Origin: Bactericera cockerelli
Taxonomy: Eukaryota; Arthropoda; Insecta; Hemiptera; Triozidae
Length of the DNA: 64,000 nt
Assembly: GCA_024516035.1 (NCBI GenBank)
Contig: CM044956.1
Span: forward strand, 11,111,801-11,175,800
Direction of reading: 5' to 3'
Below are positions 55,463 through 64,000 of the stretch, in pieces. The translations under genes and the position numbers were made by a program. Each line of letters opens with the position of its first letter. The stretch's first letter is position 1. Below the pieces are notes generated by a model. The model was not told the DNA's origin, did no database searches, and was given only the letters and a program-made list of their open reading frames with translations.

Positions 55463-57734
55463 CTTGACTTGGAAAATCTAAAATTCTTTTCATTAACTTA
55501 ATTTAATTCTTCGAGTTAAACGCTAAAATTACTTACAGCAAACTTGATCTCATGGGAAAAAATTGTTAAATGGACTTTCATCATAAAAAAAAACTTGCTT
55601 AAAAAGTGTAAAATTTATCTTCGCTCCTAGCTTCCATACTTCCGGAGAGAAAATTATTTATGCACAGAAGAAAACAAACTTAGTTAATTCAATAAAGATG
55701 TTTTTTTTCTGTCGCGTAAAAAATAATTTAATATTGAAAAATCATGCATCATTTTTTAGCTTCTTTTTTTCTCTCTTGGAAACTTGGAGTTTAAAATTGG
55801 AACAGAAGAATGTTTTAGCAACGTCGGGAGCGCTGGAAAGTTTCTAAATCTTTGCAAGTTTAGACAAATATTTGCCATTCCAAGTTTCTATACTCTCTTC
55901 TAAAGGTATACAATGTTTGATGATTATGTAACATACTAGTCATGTTCCCGCACTTCGTGATGGGACTTAAAAACCTCGTGAAGTTAAGTACTCATATAAT
56001 ATATTTCTAGTGAAGCAAGGATCTTTTCACAGCTTCTTTGGGTAGCATAGCATGATAAGGACCAAATTATAAAACAGGATTCGATTTGAGATAAGACAGA
56101 CGCTTCTTTAAGTCGGAGTTTCAACCAATCACACCATAGCTGTTGATAATCAAAATTACAAACAAATAAGTATTTATTACTACGAATAAAAAATATTACC
56201 TCCAAATCTGAAGAACGAGGCACTGTGCCCATCACAGCTGCCGCATTTCCTCTCTGGACACACAGAGAAATCCTCTGTTGCTTTGTTGATTATTATGTAT
56301 AAATGAAATGTAAATTGATTTTATGTACCTACATACACATATTTAGATTATGAACGTAACTATCTTTGGTACACTTGAAAAAAATTCAATCATCTGATAA
56401 AAAAAATTCAAACAAAACTTGACAGAAGAGAGTTAAAGAACCTTGACACAGAGAGAGAAAAAAAAAATAATAATAAAAAAAAACAGAGAAGGATTCAAGT
56501 AGAGTTGAAAAGAGAGAGGAAGGACAGGAGAGGAGTGTGAGTGAGAGAGTTGAAATAAAGTTATAGACATTTGAAATTGCATTTGATCTCTCGAGGGAGT
56601 ATGAATTGAATTGTCACTAAGGTGTTTTTCATGTCTGCTTGTGATTGCAATGCAGAAGGGAAGAAATGAAAATGTGACCTAGAAGTCAAAAAGATGATGG
56701 GTTTTGTGAAGTAGGTCGGTTTGAATTTCATTTTGGGTTCTATTTTTTCTTCAAATAGGTGTTTCAAAGTGAAATAGTAGGTCGTTTGTATTGGGTACGA
56801 TGATTTACAAGTGCATTTTCAGAACTTCACCTCATCAATTTTGTAATAATAATAATAGTAATAAAGTATTCAAAGTACAACACTACACTGGCAAGAACCC
56901 ATGTTTTTGTGACCATGTTCGAAGTACAAAGCTTTAAAAACGTTGTACTTGTTTCTATGTTCAAAGTAGAAAATTATGTTGCAAGAGCCTGTCAATGTTC
57001 AATATACAAAACCACACTAGTAGGGTAAAGTTGTTCAATAAATAAAAAATAAATGTGTTTTTTTGTGTTATTATATCTCAATTTGTAGTGCGTAGCGCAG
57101 AATTATAGCACTTTTCCGTATCATTAATTTCCCAATATCTTATTTTTGCCTATAATTTATACAATTAGCATTGCAAAATATTTGATTTTACAAAATGTAT
57201 ATAATTATGAAATCTTCACCAATTTTGGTGTCTTTAAGAATGAACTCCATTATGTGCTAACCACCTTCCTTTTCTGTATTTCTTGTTTCAAGAAAAGGAT
57301 TTCAAGTTCTAGCTAGATTCACGGACTCTCTGTAGACACGTATTCAGACATGCAGAAGACCGTATGATAAATATTATTTTACGAGACATGATTTCATTAT
57401 TACATAGGAACTCAACTGTCAAGAATGACACTCTAATCTGTACAGAAGCCCGCACGAATGAGAATTTTGAAAATGTCATCTACTTTGATTTTGACACTAC
57501 GTAGTTGTAAGAGGAAATTTGTGTGCACGCCTCAAAACTACGCAGTTATGCAATGTGCAGAGCATCTGTAAAATATTAATTAGTATTAGAGCAATGTTGG
57601 TAAAGCTACAAGTACTAAATTACCTATCTGCCTCTTTCTCGGTTTTACCTTAATATGGCGAAAAAGTAAATTTGGCAAAACTGGTATCACAACTAATACT
57701 TGGGGAACTATTTTTTTTATTACCTAATTAGGTA
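55463..57734. other. No gene seen; unassigned DNA
   Basis: A purine-rich patch (56440-56545) and an imperfect repeat of 'gttcaaagtacaaa' (56875-57015) are present. Nothing protein-like is seen in 2.3 kb. Confidence 0.4.
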
Positions 57735-57912
57735 CCTAGGAGGTTTATGAGTCTGGCTGGGGGACTATAAACAGGGAGGAGACCAGCATTGGCTTGGTTC
57801 TGGGGGCCCTTGTCAATTATTAGCCTTCTTGTAAAGACAGTGGTAGAAGTGCTGAGTCATTCCTCCACAGTCTGGCTACCATCGTTCACGATGACGCCAC
57901 CATATTATGATG
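57735..57912 (-). repeat. Inverted copy of the right edge of the duplicated block
   Basis: It is the reverse complement of 3722-3925, with landmarks 'gggggcccttgtcaattatt' and 'accatcgttcacgatgacgc', placed just before copy B. It has one 38-base unit instead of three and no TTGAA tail. Confidence 0.85.
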
Positions 57913-59401
57913 ATGAGATAGGTACCAAACTACCCACCTACCTCTACTAAACAATATAATTTTGAGTCATCCATAAAATATTCTATCAAGCAAAGTTTGT
58001 TGTTTGTGCTGGTATATAGAGCAATAATAAACATAATAGTAATTAAATTTTGTGACATATTCAAATATGTTTAGATTGTTTAGGTACCTTGAAAATAATT
58101 ATTAATGGTTTGCTCGTATTTGACAACCCACGAGATCACATTACTTGACGTATTGTAGAAATACCACGGATCAATCGCCAGTCAAGTTGCATTTTGTTTA
58201 CAAATCTCAATCAGTAAAAGCCTAAATAAGCTTAAAAACAAAGTTAAGCCAGAGACACCCTCTAGTCAGAGTTTCAACCAATCATATCAGCGCACTATAG
58301 CCTGACTTGAAGGGATGCGGACGGTCTGGCTTATCTTAACTTTAATTTTTTTTTTTTATAAACAATACGATCAAGCTTTTATTACATTAATTTTTTTATA
58401 TACAATGAGCATTGAGCATAATAATAAAAGTTATAAATAGAGCCTGATCAAGGTTATAAAAAGTTATAAACAAGTTTATAATTCGGCCCTGAAATTTAAG
58501 TACTGACCTCACTACTCTAGTTGTACGTGCGAAGTTCAACAACAAAGATCGTGTGAATGGTCGTCTTAGTGGCGCACCTAACCAAAATACCTTGCGGCAT
58601 GCTCTTCGTGAAGCAAATAAATTCAAAGAAAAATGAAATATGTGCTCCAAGTTTACGTGCGTAGAATTACTCAATTCCCAGCATTAGTAGGAACGGGTTG
58701 AATTTATGAAATTCTTATTGTTTTCAATGAGTGCCCCACCTGTTTTCTCAAACCCTGCATTATTCTTATTGTTCTCGCCTGCTTCTCAGGTTTTTATTTG
58801 CTGTTCACATGCCACTTTCATATTCACACAATTCTCTGTTTTTCCCCCTTCTTCCTTATTTTCTTCTTTTCAATCCCCCTTCTGTTCCATTTCTCACATG
58901 GGTGATATTATTCCTTGTTTTCCACCTCTTTTTGCATGGTTTTTCATATTCTTTTATGAGTTTTCTAAGATCGACGAATAAAATAGTATCTATAAGATTA
59001 ATTTATAAGTTTATATTAATAGCCAACGGATCAGCATAGCTATCCAGAAGTCGAATGCGGCATGTGTCATGGGCACGGTGTCTCATTCTTCTGCTCTGGA
59101 TGAGCTGATTTATATTCTCTAATCAAACACCTCGGCCGAGGTGTAAAGAACGCCTATACAAAGAAAGAGACAGCCCGGCAGAGTGTAAGGTTACGCAAAA
59201 CATAGTTCCCATGCATTTCATGTACTTTCAGCCAGCGAAAAGTGCAACATGAATTTCAAAAATTGCAATTTTTATTGCGGAAATGGACTCTACGCTGAAA
59301 AATAAATTGATTTGACTTTTTGTTTGACTTCCTAGGCCAACGGGAACCCAATTTTCGAGACCCCCCAACAATCGTGAAAGACACGAAAAGATTCATAATT
59401 T

Positions 59402-59429
59402 TGTTTTTTTTTTTTTTTTTTTTTTTTTC
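59402..59429. repeat. Poly-T tract
   Basis: A homopolymer run of about 28 T. Confidence 0.95.
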
Positions 59430-59894
59430 TGTTTTTTTTCATACGGATCCTTTGAGACCCGACTTCGTGTCTTTAACTTGGCACTGAAGATTAAGTGAGT
59501 TGTCTAAAGTGATCAAGATATAATGGAGATGAGCCCGGGCCAAAAAAATATTCTAAATTATAAGCGGGCGGCCCATTTGGGCGACCTCGGGTTTTGGGAG
59601 CCCAAATCGGGAATTGAAGGATAATACTAATCTTAAGTGGTATCAAATGAAAGATCTTGATGAGCAGATACCAAATTTATTGATTTTATTCCTTCATCCG
59701 GTCCACTGGGTGGCACCTGGTGGCCTTTTCATTTTCTTTGGCGGGTAGGTACCTTCGAATCCTTAGCTTAGTGGTCAGATTTTGGCCAGTATGTATTTTT
59801 CGAGATGACCTCGCTCTCTCTCTGCAAAATTTTAATGTTTAAGTTTCCAAGTATTAGTTAGTTCATTTTCTGTTCAATTCTTAAGAAGACAACT

Positions 59895-59965
59895 TTGTCT
59901 ATTGGTAGCGTGTCCGACCTGCCACCCAGTTAGCACGGGTTCGAATCCTGGCGGGACGAAAATTT
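59895..59965 (+). repeat. tRNA-like SINE head
   Basis: 'ctattggtagcgtgtccgac' (A-box side) and 'acgggttcgaatcctggcgg' (B box) are spaced as in a tRNA, but there is no acceptor pairing. Confidence 0.5.
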
Positions 59966-60197
59966 TAGCTTTATTTTTTTTTCAATTTGGGCTTAACGTT
60001 GTTCTGTTTTTCCGCTCTTTATATTTCATGTTGATGACTACCCTCACGAGGAACATTTTAGTAGTTGTAGACTCGGACAATGACCTGTGGCGGCATTACG
60101 AGATTGATTTAGGACAATCATATTTGGATGGAGATAAAATATGATGAATTAGCTCTCATAATGTCGATGCTAGTCACTAAAAGTTGTGACAAATTAG

Positions 60198-60330
60198 TGA
60201 CCTTGGCCAAGTGGGTAGCATACTAGGCTTGCACGCACGATGACTTAGGTTAGATCCCCATGAGGCCAGTTTTTTTATCTGTCCATTATGCCCGGGGTAC
60301 ACTCATACCTCGTGAGGTATTGATACGTCA
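60198..60330 (+). repeat. tRNA-derived SINE, family 2, diverged
   Basis: 'tgaccttggccaagtgggta' and 'gcacgcacgatgacttaggt' parallel the other heads, followed by 'gtacactcatacctcgtgag'. Confidence 0.65.
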
Positions 60331-60524
60331 CCAACGAGTTCTCTCCCGACCCAAATTTTGGTCAGGTAGGTACCGCGAGCTCTCTCCCGCTCATGGTTTT
60401 ATCAACACCGAATTGTCTCCCATCGCTTACATTTTTACCTGAGTTTATACCTACATAGTTTAGGCCTTGCATAAATTTTATAATAAAAACACCTAATAGG
60501 CATCATTGATATAGACCTAAGGCA

Positions 60525-60665
60525 TGGCCTTCTATGTATTTACCTAACCCTACTATAAACCCGAGGCATTACCTTCTATGTATTATCCCTAACCCTACTA
60601 TATTCCTGAGGCATGGCCTTCTATGTATCTTACCTAACTCTACTATACACTTAAAGCATTGCCTT
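60525..60665. repeat. Tandem repeat, unit about 43 bp, three copies
   Basis: 'gcatggccttctatgtattt' followed by 'acctaaccctactata' recurs with variants. Confidence 0.8.
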
Positions 60666-61233
60666 TCATTATTTAGAGATTTTAAATATTTCCTTATAAA
60701 CAGCCGATTCTTATATAAAAATGATAATTTTATAGTTTTCATTTTATTAAATACCTAATGTAAAAAGCATGGTCTTATTCCCGGGAGAGATAATCGTGGT
60801 GACCCCTATAACAAGCCGGAGAGAATTCGGGTAAGAATAGGTCAACGGGAGAGAACTCATTACCTCACCTTGATAAGGTGATAACAAATTAATGACTTTG
60901 ACATTTGTAAATCCAGGTGTTTTAGTGTCCCTCCTAAGATAAATCTAATCATGTGGAGTATAGAATCAAAAGGTCTTGATAGGCTGATGGCAAATTTCTA
61001 TATTTTTACTCACTTTGGGGACTCAGGGGGCCGAATCGGGGATCTAAATATATATTATATTGACCTTAGAAAAATTAAATACCTACTGTTAAAACTATAT
61101 CTTTAAAATAAATAAAAAAATGGAATATAAGACAACTTGGTACATTCACATTTTCCCAGCTTATTTACTTTTGTTATTTATAAAGTTTCAGTAGTGTATG
61201 GACCTATATTTTCGTACAAAAAGAACTGATATC

Positions 61234-61771
61234 CCCCAAAAACACCACTTCGTGGTTAAAAAAAGAAGAACGCCCCACTCAATAGAATGATTATAATTAG
61301 CTAAAAATAAATGATATCAAATTGAGAACACCTTTAGCCCCTCTCATTCTATTTCTCTGCACTCCTTTCTGAATTTATTCCTCTTATGTTTATCTTTCTT
61401 TATCCTTTCTAGGGGTCATCCCAAACTTGATTTCTCTTAAAATTTACTTGTTGAACGGCAATAAAAAATGGCGGTCGCGGTGCAATTTTCTCGATTCAAA
61501 TCAAATAAGTCCAGAAAAATCATACTGCGACCGCCATTTTTTATTGCCGTTCAACAAGTAAATTTTAAGAGAAATCAAGTTTGGGATGACCCCTAGAAAG
61601 GATAAAGAAAGATAAACATAAGAGGAATAAATTCAGAAAGGAGTGCAGAGAAATAGAATGAGAGGGGCTAAAGGTGTTCTCAATTTGATATCATTTATTT
61701 TTAGCTAATTATAATCATTCTATTGAGTGGGGCGTTCTTCTTTTTTTAACCACGAAGTGGTGTTTTTGGGG
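61234..61771. mobile_element. Near-perfect palindromic MITE (foldback)
   Basis: Arms of about 245 bases (61234-61479 and 61528-61771) are virtually identical inverted copies starting CCCCAAAAACACCACTTCGT. A spacer of about 48 bases separates them. The right tip coincides with the right edge of the insertion in copy B. Confidence 0.92.
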
Positions 61772-62556
61772 ATTTGAATAAATACATAATATATTCCATT
61801 CAAATTAATTTTATATTAGGACCTTGAGCTCTTCTGATAAATTTTTTTACTGAAGTTGTGAGAGTTCCAGTTTACTTTGTGAGCGTAATGCACTTACAGC
61901 CATTTAAATATGAGCAGTTTACGTTTATAATGATATAATGGCTAAATGGGAAATCTAAGGAGTCTATTATAAAGAGGGAAAAACCTTGAGTTGAATTATT
62001 ATTTTCTTGAATATAAATGAGCAAAAGAAAAGCTTTGAATCTAATAGATCTTTCATCCAGGATGAAATCTTTCAGTTCGAATAAATTTCTGCTAGTCAAT
62101 GCTTTCTAACTAATGAACTTTGGCAACGCAGCAAGAGTAGTTCTTAACAAACAAAAAAATCTTCAAATATTTTAGTTCCGTTTTACGTATTATAATTTTT
62201 CAACATTTTAATCTCGCAACTAATTAAATGACAGAAAAAATATTCGTTTTTTTTTACATAAATCCTGATTACATCATGTTTTTGCCAATTAGATTTTGAT
62301 TTGCATCAGCGGACTTTTGTCTTTTTTTCAAAAGGGTTCAGTCCCTCAGGGAACGTTTTTTTGTTGTCAAAGCTCTCTATTATAATTTGGATGGAAAGTC
62401 TTTCTACATAAAAATGAATGTCATAATAACATGTTTCTCACACAACAATGAAAATGTAATTCCATTTTACAGAAGTTTGTTTATATGAAGGGGATTTTCA
62501 AATATGAAACAAATGTAAGGTATATAATTTTTTAACTCAGTGCTTAACCACTGAGC

Positions 62557-62850
62557 GTGCGATTAGCTCAGTGGTTAAGCACTCGCTTGCCATGCGGAAG
62601 GTCCCAGGTTTGATCCCCCGAGCTGACAAAAAATTGTATTCTAAATTATTTGGTTACAGTTTTTTGTAAAGGAGACCTTCCGGTGTGCTCGTGTTTACCC
62701 AGTACCTAAATGGGAAGTATTGTGTCACTTCTCGCCCATCAAGGGGGAGGTGTACTACGGGATGGGCAAGCTACAACACAGACCACAAGCCTCTACAGTA
62801 GCTCTTGTTTCATTGCTATGGAATAAAATGTTTAAATAAATACACTTATC
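62557..62850 (+). repeat. tRNA-derived SINE, family 1 (copy in duplication B)
   Basis: It has the same head, body and tail as the copy at 2386, but lacks a few bases in 'ggggcaggtatcagg' (about 62743). Confidence 0.85.
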
Positions 62851-64000
62851 TCTAAAAAAAAATACACTAAAAAAATGTAATGCCTACCTAACTTATTAAA
62901 TTTATTGACTTAATAATAACTTAGATTCCAAATTCTTAGTTTTCGAGGATCCACGTTGCTTTTACTACCCTTCATTGTTTTGTAATGCCGCCACTGGTAG
63001 GTACTACCTTTCATTGTTTTGTAATGCCGCCACTGGTTGCTCCAGCTCCAGTACGGAACCGAATAATTTTGTGTTACATAGGGAATCGAACCTTGAACCT
63101 CTGCCTTTAAAGTCCTCGGATGTCTAAAGATACATTACATAACTATGTAAAATCTGGCACCGCTCTAGAGATACAGTGATTAGTGGCTGAATGAATGGTT
63201 GTATGAGTGAGTCATTTGTCAGTCTACGCGTAACATTAGTTTTATTTTTATCACGAGTAAGTATACCTGCATGATACTATGTTCATATTGATCATATACT
63301 TACCAGTATAATATGATGTGTATTACAAGCTATACATACTCACAGTACATTACATAGTATGAAGTTGATTAGCCATTGTTTACCGGGTATATTAGTAATG
63401 TAAGGTCCGGTGAACAGAAAGGGGGAGTTGGGTGGAGAGGAGTAGAAAGAAGGAGGGGGCAGGGGTAGTATTGAGGAGGGGTAGGAGAGACTATAGAACC
63501 ATTATACAAACACGGAGCAAACCATAATGTATTTATTATTAGTTAACCCTTTTGAACCCTGCGGTCTGACTTATCTACAATTACATACTCGTTACTTTAT
63601 GAGAAATCCATGCCGTTCTCAGATTCGGAACTCATTTGAAGTTACATTGGAAATCCAAATTTCCGATCTGAATGAAGACACCTTTCAAGACCAACATGGC
63701 ATGGTCAGAAACAGGTGTGCCACTATCTAGTGACTAGATAGTGGCAGATTCTAGTCTAATATTGAAGATCTTGTTTTGTTTTAATTATATGCTTTCTAAA
63801 TTATAATTTTAATACTAATTCTAGATTATAATTTCTTTGATGTGAAACACATTGTTTATGTGTTGAATTTTTTCACCATCATAGTGTGGCGTCATCGTGA
63901 ACGATGGTAGCTAGACAGTGGAGGAATGACTCAGCACTTCTACCATTGTCTTTACAAGGAGGCTAATAATTGACAAGGGCCCCCAGAACCAAGCCAATGC

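Larger units (their letters stand above)
59124..61771. mobile_element. 2.65-kb insertion absent from copy A
   Basis: Copy A reads 'ctctaatttgaataaa' (about 1606) without a break. In copy B the same sequence is split after 'ctctaat' and resumes at 'atttgaataaa', with AT shared at both edges. The left edge starts CAAACACCTCGGCC and the right edge ends GGTGTTTTTGGGG, weakly complementary. The interior holds SINE-like pieces, short repeats and a palindrome but no transposase. It may be one large non-autonomous element or a stepwise nest. Confidence 0.75.
57955..64000 (+). repeat. Segmental duplication, copy B (runs off the window)
   Basis: It is colinear with 527-3844. Differences include an added segment of about 150 bases near 58325-58480, an 8-base difference near 58575, the 2.65-kb insertion at 59124-61771, and small indels near 61935 and 62745. 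It contains the family 1 SINE (62557-62850), its head hairpin (62540-62582) and the other landmarks of copy A. Confidence 0.9.

Overview
This window is AT-rich nuclear DNA from an arthropod, most likely an insect. The evidence is animal-type: a BTB-BACK-MATH-like gene with a splice acceptor at its start, an APE-type non-LTR retrotransposon, many tRNA-derived SINEs, hAT and mariner-type MITEs with TIRs ending CAGGGTG, and extensive microsatellites. No operons, CRISPR arrays or prokaryotic signals are present. The species cannot be told from the sequence alone. A 100-N gap lies at 52149-52248.

Genes. Only one convincing host protein gene is visible: a minus-strand BTB/BACK gene with a MATH-like C-terminus (41599-43272), whose coding part sits in one exon preceded by a 3' splice site. 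A possible divergent promoter and a short exon-like stretch lie upstream (about 47550-48030). The other large coding unit is a LINE (about 19.8-26.09 kb). Its ORF1 has a coiled coil and a degenerate SGNH-hydrolase-like domain, and its ORF2 has an endonuclease and a reverse transcriptase.

Layout. 0.5-4 kb is one copy of a segmental duplication whose second copy starts at 57.95 kb and runs off the window end; copy two carries a 2.65-kb insertion ending in a near-perfect palindrome. 5.5-6.7 kb is a mariner-like foldback nested in a LINE tail. 8.4-16 kb is dominated by mini- and microsatellites. 17.9-26.2 kb is a TTAA-flanked TIR pair enclosing the LINE. 26.9-40 kb holds a hAT MITE, SINEs, 5S-like elements, a 78-bp minisatellite with a six-unit higher-order period, and several foldbacks. 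40.3-41.2 kb is a MITE joined to a 149-bp tandem array. 44.5-49.7 kb holds MITEs and nested elements upstream of the BTB gene. 50-57.9 kb is mostly unassigned, with SINEs and the N gap.

The window is best read as a nested transposon landscape around one host gene. Target-site duplications and filled/empty site comparisons define several insertions exactly. No coordinated multi-gene system was found.
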